Made by a program: the position numbers and the translations under genes
Part shown: positions 11,950 through 25,611 of the stretch, one piece after another
Numbering within the stretch: position 1 is the first letter of the stretch
Layout of the letters: every line of letters starts with the position of its first letter
Notes under the pieces: model-generated
What the model was told of the DNA's origin: nothing
Seen by the model: the letters and a program-made list of their open reading frames with translations, nothing else
The model's database searches: none
Source of the DNA: Budorcas taxicolor
Lineage: Eukaryota; Chordata; Mammalia; Artiodactyla; Bovidae
Assembly: GCF_023091745.1 (NCBI RefSeq)
Contig: NC_068935.1
Coordinates: 64,194,724 to 64,258,723 of the forward strand
Direction: 5' to 3'
Length of the DNA stretch: 64,000 nucleotides

Positions 11950-13901
11950 CTACATATCAGAAACATTCACACTGAAGGAGACACACTCACTGAGAGAGAC
12001 ACAGAGAGAGAGACACACACAATGAGACAGACATCCACACAGAGAAGGAGAAATAGGCACTGAGAGACACACACACTGGGAGAGACATACACACTGAGTG
12101 AGAGGCACAAACATTGGGAGACACACACGGTGAAACCCACACACAGGCTTAGAGACATAGACATACTGAGAGAGAGACTCACACACCCTGAGAGACACAA
12201 ACACCCTGAGAGACAGACACACTGAGACACTCACACAATCCCTAAAAACAGACACGCAACACTGAGGCAGACGCACAGTGAGACAGACACACACGCATTG
12301 AGAGACACATGGGAGAAACACACACAGAGACACTCTGGGAGTCACACAGAGCCACACATACACAGAAACACACACCAAAGAGACACACACACAATGAGAG
12401 TTCTCCACACAAACTGAGAGAGAGAGACAGACACACACATGCTGAGAGACACACACACTGAGGGAGACATACACAGTGGGAGAGAGACACAGATATTGTG
12501 AGACACACAGACACTGAGACGAACACACACACTTACGGACATAAACATACAGAGAGAGACACACGCACACATTGAGAGATAGGGGGACAAGCACAGCGAC
12601 AGAGAAATACACTCACAGAGAAAAATTTCACCAGTGAGAGAGAGTCTCCAAACAGAGAGAGACAAGAGACACATGCACACTCAGAGACTCACAGTGAAAC
12701 ACATACAGATACAGAGAGAGACACGCACACACAGAGACATATACACACTGAGAAACAGACACACACTGAGAGAGCCACACTCACAGGGGCCCACAGAGAC
12801 ACACACACTCAGAGAGCAAGACACACAGAATGAGAGAGTCACACACACTGAGAAGGAGACACACACGCCCTGAGAGACACACACAGCAGAGAGACGTACA
12901 CATTCACAGTGAGACACACACACTGAGAGACATACACACACACAGAGACACACACAAACAGGGTAAGAAACAGAAACACTCACACTGAAGGAGTCACACA
13001 CACTGAGAGAGACACACAACCTGAGAGAGAGACACAAACAGCCAGAGAGTCACACATTCTGAAACACACACATGGAGACACACAAATTGCAAGTGACATA
13101 CATGTTGACAGAGACACACACACAGATACACACACACACACACAGAGAACGAGCCATACGCAGAGAGAGAGAGAAACACAGAAAGAGTCACACACACAAA
13201 GAGAGACCAAAACACTGACTGAGAGATACATACACGTAGAGGCAATGCAGAGACACATAGAGACACACACACTGAGACACATACACATACAGAGGTTAAC
13301 ACACACACTAAGAACCAGAAACACACACTGAGAGAGACACACACAGGCACCCTCAGAGACACACACACTCAAAGAGCAAGGCACACACACTGAGAGTCAC
13401 ACACACTGAGAGAGAGACGCAAACAAGCTGAGAGTCAACACAAGAGAGAGACACACACATTCACAGGGAGACACACACACCGAGAAACATAAACACTGAG
13501 AGACAAACACGCTAAGAACCAGAAACCCTCACACTGAACGCGTCACACACACTGAGAGAGACACACAACCTGAAATTGAGACAAAAACACTCGGAGAGTC
13601 ACACATTCTGTGACACACACACGGAGACACAAAAATTGAGAGTGTCACCTATGTGGACAGAGGCACACCCACACTTAGAGAAACACATGCAGAGTGAGAT
13701 ACACACTCAGATGGAGTGAGAGAGAGACATCCACACAGAGAGAGAGAAACAGACAGAGGCCTACACACAAAGAGAGACTAAAACACAGACTGAGACACAC
13801 ATACATGGAGAGGCACACAGAAACACACCCACTGAGAGACACACACTGAGACACACAGACACTGAGACACATACACATCCAGAGAGAGAGACACACACAC
13901 G
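11950..13901. repeat. Unit 7, family A, 1,952 bp
   Basis: Family A, first unit of the block repeated at 49-57 kb. Private changes are 'gccatacgcag' near 13,153, 'aacaagctgag' near 13,422, loss of one T in 'gagtcaacacaag' near 13,434 (others gagtcatacacaag), 'attctgtgac' near 13,606, 'actcagatggag' near 13,706 and 'gaggcctacac' near 13,757. This is an unusually high number of private changes, clustered in the last 750 bp. Confidence 0.94.
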
Positions 13902-15840
13902 CTACATATCAGAAACATTCACACTGAAGGGGACACACTCACTGAGAGAGACACAGTGAGAGAGACACACACAATGAGACAGACATCCACACAGAGGAGG
14001 AGAAATAGGCACTGAGAGACACACACATTGGGAGAGACATACACACAGAGTGAGAGGCACAAATATTGGGAGACACACACGGTGAAACCCACACACAGGC
14101 TTAGAGACATAGACATACTGAGAGAGAGAATCACACACCCTGAGAGACACAAACACCCTGAGAGACAGACACACTGAGACACTCACACAATCCCTAAAAA
14201 CAGACACGCAACACTGAGGCAGACGCACAGTGAGACAGACACACACACATTGAGAGACTCATGGGAGAAACACACACAGAGACACTCTGGGAGTCACACA
14301 GAGCCACACATACACAGAAGCACACACCATAAAGACACACACACAATGAGAGTTCTCCACACAAACTGAGAGAGAGAGACAGACACACACATGCTGAGAG
14401 ACACACACACTGAGGGAGACATACACAGTGGGAGAGAGACACAGATATTGTGAGACACACACACACTGAGATGAACACACACACTTAGGGACATAAACAT
14501 ACAGAGAGAGACACACGCACACACTGAGAGATAGGGGGACAAGCACAGCGACAGAGAAATACACTCACAGAGAAAAATTTCACCACTGAGAGAGAGTCTG
14601 CAAACAGAGAGAGACAAGAGAGACATGCACACTCAGAGACTCACACTGAAACACATACAGATACAGAGAGAGACACGCACACACAGAGACACATACACAC
14701 TGAGAAACAGACACACACTGAGAGAGCCACACTCACAGGGGCCCACAGAGACACACACACTCAGAGAGCAAGACACACAGAATGAGAGAGTCACACACAC
14801 TGAGAAGGAGACACAAACGCCCTGAGAGACACACACAGCAGAGAGACGTACACATTCACAGTGAGACACACACACTGAGAGACATACACACACACAGAGA
14901 CACACACAAACAGGGTAAGAAACAGAAACACTCACACTGAAGGAGTCACACACACTGAGAGAGACACACAACCTGAGAGAGAGACACAAACAGCCGGAGA
15001 GTCACACATTCTGAAACACACACATGGAGACACACAAATTGCAAGTGACATACATGTTGACAGAGACACACACACACAGATACACACACACACACAGAGA
15101 AAGAGCCATCGGCAGAGAGAGAGAGAAACACAGAAAGAGTCACACACACAAACAGAGACTAAAACACTGACTGAGAGATACATACACGTAGAGGCAATGC
15201 AGAGACGTAGAGACACACACACTGAGACACATACACATACAGAGGTTAACACACACACTAAGAACCAGAAACACACACTGAGAGAGACACACACAGGCAC
15301 CCTCAGAGACACACACACTCAAAGAGCAAGGCACACACACTGAGAGTCACACACACTGAGAGAGAGACGCAAACACCCTGAGAGTCATACACAAGAGAGA
15401 GACACGCACATTCACAGGGAGACACACACACACTGAGAAACATACACACTGAGAGACACACACGCTAAGAACCAGAAACCCTCACACTGAACGCGTCACA
15501 CACACTGAGAGAGACACACAACCTGAAATTGAGACAAAAACACTCGGAGAGTCACACATTCTGAGACACAAAAATTGAGAGTGTCACCTACGTGGACAGA
15601 GGCACACCCACACTTAGAGAAACACATGCAGAGTGAGATACACACTCACATGGAGTGAGAGAGAGACATCCACACAGAGAGAGAGAAACAGACAGAGGCA
15701 TACACACAAAGAGAGACTAAAACACAGACTGAGACACACATACATGGAGAGGCACACAGAAACACAGCCACTGAGAGACACACACTGAGACACACAGACA
15801 CTGAGACACATACACATCCAGAGAGAGAGACACACACACG
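13902..15840. repeat. Unit 8, family B, 1,939 bp, 14-bp deletion
   Basis: It carries the 14-bp deletion near 15,566, where 'gagacacaaaaattg' lacks one gagacac plus acacacg; units 27 and 30 have the same loss. 'gagagaatcacac' near 14,124 is shared only with unit 27. 'acagtgagagag' near 13,953 and 'acacagagtgag' near 14,043 are private. Confidence 0.95.
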
Positions 15841-17792
15841 CTACATATCAGAAACATTCACACTGAAGGAGACACACTCACTTAGAGAGACACAGAGAGA
15901 GAGACACACACAATGAGACAGACATCCACACAGAGGAGGAGAAATAGGCACTGAGAGACACACACACTGGGAGAGACATACACACTGAGTGAGAGGCACA
16001 AACATTGGGAGACACACACGGTGAAACCCACACACAGGCTTAGAGACATAGACATACTGAGAGAGAGACTCACACCCTGAGAGACACAAACAGCCTGAGA
16101 GACAGACACACTGAGACACTCACACAATCCCTAAAAACAGACACGCAACACTGAGGCAGACGCACAGTGAGACAGACACACACGCATTGAGAGACACATG
16201 GGAGAAACACACACAGAGACACTCTGGGAGTCACACAGAGCCACACATACACAGAAACACACACCAAAGAGACACACACACAATGAGAGCTCTCCACACA
16301 AACTGAGAGAGAGAGACAGACACACACATGGTGAGAGACACACACACTGAGGGAGACATACACAGTGGGAGAGAGACACAGATATTGTGAGACACACACA
16401 CACTGAGATGAACACACACACTTAGGGACATAAACATACAGAGAGAGACACACGCACACACTGAGAGATAGGGGGACAAGCACAGCGAGAGAGAAATACA
16501 CTCACAGAGAAAAATTTCACCAGTGAGAGAGAGTCTCCAAACAGAGAGAGACAAGAGAGACATGCACACTCAGAGACTCACACTGAAACACATACAGATA
16601 CAGAGAGAGACACGCACACACAGAGACACATACACACTGAGAAACAGACACACACTGAGAGAGCCACACTCACAGGGGCCCACAGAGACACACACACTCA
16701 GAGAGCAAGACACACAGAATGAGAGACTCACACACTCTGAGAAGGAGACACAGACGCCCTGAGAGTCACACACAGCAGAGAGACGTACACATTCACAGTG
16801 AGACACACACACTGAGAGACATACACACCCACAGAGACACACACAAACAGGGTAAGAAACAGAAACACTCACACTGAAGGAGTCACACACACTGAGAGAG
16901 ACACACAACCTGGGAGAGAGACACAAACAGCCGGAGAGTCACACATTCTGAAACACACACATGGAGACACACAAATTGCAAGTGACATACATGTTGACAG
17001 AGACACACACACACAGATACACACACACACACACAGAGAACGAGCCATCCGCAGAGAGAGAGAGAAACACAGAAAGAGTCACACACACAAACAGAGACCA
17101 AAACACTGACTGAGAGATACATACACGTAGGGGCAATGCAGAGACACATAGAGACACACACACTGAGACACATACACATACAGAGGTTAACACACACACT
17201 AAGAACCAGAAACACACACTGAGAGAGACACACACAGGCACCCTCAGAGACACACACACTCAAAGAGCAAGGCACACACACTGAGAGTCACACACACTGA
17301 GAGAGAGACGCAAACACGCTGAGAGTCATACACAAGAGAGAGACACACACATTCACAGGGAGACACACACACCGAGAAACATAAACACTGAGAGACACAC
17401 ACGCTAAGAACCAGAAACCCTCACACTGAACGCGTCACACACACTGAGAGAGACACACAACCTGAAATTGAGACAAAAACACTCGGAGAGTCACACATTC
17501 TGAGACACACACACGGAGACACAAAAATTGAGAGTGTCACCTACGTGGACAGAGGCACACCCACACTTAGAGAAACACATGCAGAGTGAGATACACACTC
17601 ACATGGAGTGAGAGAGAGACATCCACACAGAGAGAGAGAAACAGACAGAGGATACACACAAAGAGAGACTAAAACACAGACTGAGACACACATACATGGA
17701 GAGGCACACAGAAACACAGCCACTGAGAGACACACACTGAGACACACACACACTGAGACACATACACATTCAGAGAGAGAGACACACACACG
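15841..17792. repeat. Unit 9, family D, 1,952 bp, with a family C patch
   Basis: Family D has 'cacttagagag' near 15,871, a 2-bp loss in 'actcacaccctg' near 16,069, 'acagcctgag' near 16,089, 'gagctctcc' near 16,288 and 'catggtgagag' near 16,327. Between about 16,722 and 16,770 it switches to family C states ('gagactcac', 'actctgag', 'acagacgccc', 'gagagtcac'), unlike its partners units 28 and 31. Confidence 0.94.
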
Positions 17793-19745
17793 CTACATAT
17801 CAGAAACATTCACACTGAAGGAGACACACTCACTGAGAGAGACACAGAGAGAGAGACACACACAATGAGACAGACATCCACACAGAGGAGGAGAAATAGG
17901 CACTGAGAGACACACACACTGGGAGAGACATACACACTGAGTGAGAGGCACAAACATTGGGAGACACACACGGTGAAACCCTCACACAGGCTTAGAGACA
18001 TAGACATACTGAGAGAGAGACTCACACACCCTGAGAGACACAAACACCCTGAGAGACAGACACACTGAGACACTCACACAATCCCTAAAAACAGACACGC
18101 AACACTGAGGCAGACGCACAGTGAGACAGACACACACACATTGAGAGACACAAGGGAGAAACACCCACAGAGACACTCTGGGAGTCACACAGAGCCACAC
18201 ATACACAGAAACACACACCAAAGAGACACACACACAATGAGAGTTCTCCACACAAACTGAGAGAGAGAGACAGACACACACATGCTGAGAGACACACACA
18301 CTGAGGGAGACATACACAGTGGGAGAGAGACACAGATATTGTGAGACACACAGACACTGAGACGAACACACACACTTACGGACATAAACATACAGAGAGA
18401 GACACACGCACATATTGAGAGATAGGGGGACAAGCACAGCGACAGAGAAATACACTCACAGAGAAAAATTTCACCAGTGAGAGAGAGTCTCCAAACAGAG
18501 AGAGACAAGAGAGACATGCACACTCAGAGACTCACACTGAAACACATACAGATACAGAGAGAGACACGCACACACAGAGACACATACACACTGAGAAACA
18601 GACACACACTGAGAGAGCCACACTCACAGGGGCCCACAGAGACACACACACTCAGAGAGCAAGACACACAGAATGAGAGAGTCACACACACTGAGAAGGA
18701 GACACACACGCCCTGAGAGACACACACAGCAGAGAGACGTACACATTCACAGTGAGACACACACACTGAGAGACATACACACACACAGAGACACACACAA
18801 ACAGGGTAAGAAACAGAAACACTCACACTGAAGGAGTCACACACACTGAGAGAGACACACAACCTGAGAGAGAGACACAAACAGCCAGAGAGTCACACAT
18901 TCTGAAACACACACATGGAGACACACAAATTGCAAGTGACATACATGTTGACAGAGACACACACACAGATACACACACACACACACAGAGAACGAGCCAT
19001 CCGCAGAGAGAGAGAGAAACACAGAAAGAGTCACACACACAAAGAGAGACCAAAACACTGACTGAGAGATACATACACGTAGAGGCAATGCAGAGACACA
19101 TAGAGACACACACACTGAGACACATACACATACAGAGGTTAACACACACACTAAGAACCAGAAACACACACTGAGAGAGACACACACAGGCACCCTCAGA
19201 GACACACACACTCAAAGAGCAAGGCACACACACTGAGAGTCACACACACTGAGAGAGAGACGCAAACACGCTGAGAGTCATACACAAGAGAGAGACACAC
19301 ACATTCACAGGGAGACACACACACCGAGAAACATAGACACTGAGAGACAAACACGCTAAGAACCAGAAACCCTCACACTGAACGCGTCACACACACTGAG
19401 AGAGACACACAACCTGAAATTGAGACAAAAACACTCGGAGAGTCACACATTCTGAGACACACACACGGAGACACAAAAATTGAGAGTGTCACCTATGTGG
19501 ACAGAGGCACACCCGCACTTAGAGAAACACATGCAGAGTGAGATACACACTCACATGGAGTGAGAGAGAGACATCCACACAGAGAGAGAGAAACAGACAG
19601 AGGCATACACACAAAGAGAGACTAAAACACAGACTGAGACACACATACATGGAGAGGCACACAGAAACACACCCACTGAGAGACACACACTGAGACACAC
19701 AGACACTGAGACACATACACATCCAGAGAGAGAGACACACACACG
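17793..19745. repeat. Unit 10, family A, 1,953 bp
   Basis: Family A, partner of unit 29. The sequence just before its anchor carries 'gaggatacac' near 17,648 (one base shorter than gaggcatacac) and 'cacattcagag'. It has 'aaaccctcac' near 17,977. Private changes are 'cacaagggag' near 18,149, 'aacacccacag' near 18,160 and 'cacatattgag' near 18,411. Its last 450 bp start the 7,822-bp duplicated block. Confidence 0.94.
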
Positions 19746-21698
19746 CTACATATCAGAAACATTCACACTGAAGGGGACACACTCACTGAGAGAGACACAG
19801 AGAGAGAGACACACACAATGAGACAGACATCCACACAGAGGAGGAGAAATAGGCACTGAGAGACACACACATTGGGAGAGACATACACACTGAGTGAGAG
19901 GCACAAATATTGGGAGACACACACGGTGAAACCCACACACAGGCTTAGAGACATAGACATACTGAGAGAGAGACTCACACACCCTGAGAGACACAAACAC
20001 CCTGAGAGACAGACACACTGAGACACTCACACAATCCCTAAAAACAGACACGCAACACTGAGGCAGACGCACAGTGAGACAGACACACACACATTGAGAG
20101 ACTCATGGGAGAAACACACACAGAGACACTCTGGGAGTCACACAGAGCCACACATACACAGAAACACACACCATAAAGACACACACACAATGAGAGTTCT
20201 CCACACAAACTGAGAGAGAGAGACAGACACACACATGCTGAGAGACACACACACTGAGGGAGACATACACAGTGGGAGAGAGACACAGATATTGTGAGAC
20301 ACACACACACTGAGATGTACACACACACTTAGGGACATAAACATACGGAGAGAGACACACGCACACACTGAGAGATAGGGGGACAAGCACAGCGACAGAG
20401 AAATACACTCACAGAGAAAAATTTCACCAGTGAGAGAGAGTCTGCAAACAGAGAGAGACAAGAGAGACATGCACACTCAGAGACTCACACTGAAACACAT
20501 ACAGATACAGAGAGAGACACGCACACACAGAGACACATACACACTGAGAAACAGACACACACTGAGAGAGCCACACTCACAGGGGCCCACAGAGACACAC
20601 ACACTCAGAGAGCAAGACACACAGAATGAGAGAGTCACACACACTGAGAAGGAGACACAAACGCCCTGAGAGACACACACAGCAGAGAGACGTACACATT
20701 CACAGTGAGACACACACACTGAGAGACATAGACACCCACAGAGACACACACAAACAGGGTAAGAAACAGAAACACTCACACTGAAGGAGTCACACACACT
20801 GAGAGAGACACACAACCTGAGAGAGAGACACAAACAGCCAGAGAGTCACACATTCTGAAACACACACATGGAGACACACAAATTGCAAGTGACATACATG
20901 TTGACAGAGACACACACACAGATACACACACACACACACAGAGAACGAGCCATCCGCAGAGAGAGAGAGAAACACAGAAAGAGTCACACACACAAAGAGA
21001 GACCAAAACACTGACTGAGAGATACATACACGTAGAGGCAATGCAGAGACACATAGAGACACACACACTGAGACACATACACATACAGAGGTTAACACAC
21101 ACACTAAGAACCAGAAACACACACTGAGAGAGACACACACAGGCACCCTCAGAGACACACACACTCAAAGAGCAAGGCACACACACTGAGAGTCACACAC
21201 ACTGAGAGAGAGACGCAAACACGCTGAGAGTCATACACAAGAGAGAGACACACACATTCACAGGGAGACACACACACCGAGAAACATAGACACTGAGAGA
21301 CAAACACGCTAAGAACCAGAAACCCTCACACTGAACGCGTCACACACACTGAGAGAGACACACAACCTGAAATTGAGACAAAAACACTCGGAGAGTCACA
21401 CATTCTGAGACACACACACGGAGACACAAAAATTGAGAGTGTCACCTATGTGGACAGAGGCACACCCGCACTTAGAGAAACACATGCAGAGTGAGATACA
21501 CACTCACATGGAGTGAGAGAGAGACATCCACACAGAGAGAGAGAAACAGACAGAGGCATACACACAAAGAGAGACTAAAACACAGACTGAGACACACATA
21601 CATGGAGAGGCACACAGAAACACACCCACTGAGAGACACACACTGAGACACACAGACACTGAGACACATACACATCCAGAGAGAGAGACACACACACG
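19746..21698. repeat. Unit 11, family B, 1,953 bp
   Basis: Nearly identical to unit 12 up to about 20.9 kb and to unit 15 at an offset of 7,822. It has the short CA tract before 'cagatac' near 20,910 and the tail state 'acccgcactt' near 21,466. That state is also found just before units 11, 15 and 16. Confidence 0.95.
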
Positions 21699-23653
21699 CT
21701 ACATATCAGAAACATTCACACTGAAGGGGACACACTCACTGAGAGAGACACAGAGAGAGAGACACACACAATGAGACAGACATCCACACAGAGGAGGAGA
21801 AATAGGCACTGAGAGACACACACATTGGGAGAGACATACACACTGAGTGAGAGGCACAAATATTGGGAGACACACACGGTGAAACCCACACACAGGCTTA
21901 GAGACATAGACATACTGAGAGAGAGACTCACACACCCTGAGAGACACAAACACCCTGAGAGACAGACACACTGAGACACTCACACAATCCCTAAAAACAG
22001 ACACGCAACACTGAGGCAGACGCACAGTGAGACAGACACACACACATTGAGAGACTCATGGGAGAAACACACACAGAGACACTCTGGGAGTCACACAGAG
22101 CCACACATACACAGAAACACACACCATAAAGACACACACACAATGAGAGTTCTCCACACAAACTGAGAGAGAGAGACAGACACACACATGCTGAGAGACA
22201 CACACACTGAGGGAGACATACACAGTGGGAGAGAGACACAGATATTGTGAGACACACACACACTGAGATGTACACACACACTTAGGGACATAAACATACG
22301 GAGAGAGACACACGCACACACTGAGAGATAGGGGGACAAGCACAGCGACAGAGAAATACACTCACAGAGAAAAATTTCACCAGTGAGAGAGAGTCTGCAA
22401 ACAGAGAGAGACAAGAGAGACATGCACACTCAGAGACTCACACTGAAACACATACAGATACAGAGAGAGACACGCACACACAGAGACACATACACACTGA
22501 GAAACAGACACACACTGAGAGAGCCACACTCACAGGGGCCCACAGAGACACACACACTCAGAGAGCAAGACACACAGAATGAGAGAGTCACACACACTGA
22601 GAAGGAGACACAAACGCCCTGAGAGACACACACAGCAGAGAGACGTACACATTCACAGTGAGACACACACACTGAGAGACATAGACACCCACAGAGACAC
22701 ACACAAACAGGGTAAGAAACAGAAACACTCACACTGAAGGAGTCACACACACTGAGAGAGACACACAACCTGAGAGAGAGACACAAACAGCCAGAGAGTC
22801 ACACATTCTGAAACACACACATGGAGACACACAAATTGCAAGTGACATACATGTTGACAGAGACACACACACACAGATACACACACACACACACAGAGAA
22901 CGAGCCATCCGCAGAGAGAGAGAGAAACACAGAAAGAGTCACACACACAAACAGAGACCAAAACACTGACTGAGAGATACATACACGTAGAGGCAATGCA
23001 GAGACACATAGAGACACACACACTGAGACACATACACATACAGAGGTTAACACACACACTAAGAACCAGAAACACACACTGAGAGAGACACACACAGGCA
23101 CCCTCAGAGACACACACACTCAAAGAGCAAGGCACACACACTGAGAGTCACACACACTGAGAGAGAGACGCAAACACGCCGAGAGTCATACACAAGAGAG
23201 AGACACGCACATTCACAGGGAGACACACACACCGAGAAACATACACACTGAGAGACACACATGCTAAGAACCAGAAACCCTCACACTGAACGCGTCACAC
23301 ACACTGAGAGAGACACACAATCTGAAATTGAGACAAAAACACTCGGAGAGTCACACATTCTGAGACACACACACGGAGACACAAAAATTGAGAGTGTCAC
23401 CTACGTGGACAGAGGCACACCCACACTTAGAGAAACACATGCAGAGTGAGATACACACTCACATGGAGTGAGAGAGAGACATCCACACAGAGAGAGAGAA
23501 ACAGACAGAGGCATACACACAAAGAGAGACTAAAACACAGACTGAGACACACATACATGGAGAGGCACACAGAAACACAGCCACTGAGAGACACACACTG
23601 AGACACACAGACACTGAGACACATACACATCCAGAGAGAGAGACACACACACG
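21699..23653. repeat. Unit 12, family B, 1,955 bp
   Basis: It differs from unit 11 mainly in the tail: one more CA pair before 'cagatac' near 22,865, 'aaacagagacc' near 22,950, 'gccgagagtc' near 23,179, 'cacatgctaag' near 23,259 and 'acaatctgaaattg' near 23,317. The last two link it to family C tails. Its partner is unit 16 at +7,822. Confidence 0.95.
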
Positions 23654-25611
23654 CTACATATCAGAAACATTCACACTGAAGGGGACACACTCACTGAGAG
23701 AGACACAGAGAGAGAGACACACACAATGAGACAGACATCCACACAGAGGAGGAGAAATAGGCACTGAGAGACACACACACTGGGAGAGACATACACACTG
23801 AGTGAGAGGCACAAATATTGGGAGACACACACGGTGAAACCCACACACAGGCTTAGAGACATAGACATACTGAGAGAGAGACTCACACACCCTGAGAGAC
23901 ACAAACACCCTGAGAGACAGACACACTGAGACACTCACACAATCCCTAAAAACAGACACGCAACACTGAGGCAGACGCACAGTGAGACAGACACACACGC
24001 ATTGAGAGACACATGGGAGAAACACACACAGAGACACTGTGGGAGTCACACAGAGACACACATACACAGAAACACCCACCATAACGACACACACACAATG
24101 AGAGTTCTCCACACAAACTGAGAGAGAGAGACAGACACACACATGCTGAGAGACACACACACTGAGGGAGACATACACAGTGGGAGAGAGACACAGATAT
24201 TGTGAGACACACGCACACTGAGATGAACACACACACTTAGGGACATAAACATACAGAGAGAGACACACGCACACGCTGAGAGATAGGGGGACAAGCACAG
24301 CGAGAGAGAAATAACACTCACAGAGAAAGACTTCACCAGTGAGAGAGAGTCTCCAAACAGAGAGAGACAAGAGAGACATGCACACTCAGAGACTCACACT
24401 GAAACACATACAGATACAGAGAGAGACACGCACACACAGAGACACATACACACTGAGAAACAGACACACACACACTGAGAGAGCCACACTCACAGGGGCC
24501 CACAGAGACACACACACTCAGAGAGCAAGACACACAGAATGAGAGACTCACACACTCTGAGAAGGAGACACAGACGCCCTGAGAGTCACACACAGCAGAG
24601 AGACGTACACATTCACAGTGAGACACACACTGAGAGACATACACACACACAGAGACACACACAAACAGGGTAAGAAACAGAAACACTCACACTGAAGGAG
24701 TCACACACACTGAGAGAGACACACAACCTGAGAGAGAGACACAAACAGCCGGAGAGTCACACATTCTGAAACACACACATGGAGACACACAAATTGCAAG
24801 TGACATACATGTTGACAGAGACACACACACACAGATACACACACACACACACAGAGAAAGAGCCATCGGCAGAGAGAGAGAGAAACACAGAAAGAGTCAC
24901 ACACACAAACAGAGACTAAAACACTGACTGAGAGATACATACACATAGAGGCAATGCAGAGACGTAGAGACACACACACTGAGACACATACACATACAGA
25001 GGTTAACACACACACTAAGAACCAGAAACACACACTGAGAGAGACACACACAGGCACCCTCAGAGACACACACACTCAAAGAGCAAGGCACACACACTGA
25101 GAGTCACACACACTGAGAGAGAGACGCAAACACGCTGAGAGTCATACACAAGAGAGAGACACGCACATTCACAGGGAGACACACACACACTGAGAAACAT
25201 ACACACTGAGAGACACACATGCTAAGAACCAGAAACCCTCACACTGAACGCGTCACACACACTGAGAGAGACACACAATCTGAAATTGAGACAAAAACAC
25301 TCGGAGAGTCACACATTCTAAGACACACACACGGAGACACAAAAATTGAGAGTGTCACCTACGTGGACAGAGGCACACCCACACTTAGAGAAACACATGC
25401 AGAGTGAGATACACACTCACATGGAGTGAGAGAGAGACATCCACACAGAGAGAGAGAAACAGACAGAGGCATACACACAAAGAGAGACTAAAACACAGAC
25501 TGAGACACACATACATGGAGAGGCACACAGAAACACAGCCACTGAGAGACACACACTGAGACACACAGACACTGAGACACATACACATCCAGAGAGAGAG
25601 ACACACACACG
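23654..25611. repeat. Unit 13, family C, 1,958 bp
   Basis: It has a 2-bp loss in 'gtgagacacacactgagag' near 24,618 and 'attctaagac' near 25,315 (others attctgagac). Both are shared only with unit 17, exactly 7,822 bp away, and they are the best markers of the duplication. Confidence 0.95.

Larger units (their letters stand above)
11950..19745. repeat. Four-unit block Y, copy 1 (units 7-10, order A-B-D-A)
   Basis: Same unit order and rare states as 49,084-56,878: the 14-bp loss with 'gagagaatcacac', then 'cacttagagag' with 'gagctctcc', then 'gaggatacac'. Anchor offsets are 37,134, 37,135, 37,133 and 37,133. Many private changes on each side show it is older than block X. Confidence 0.85.
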
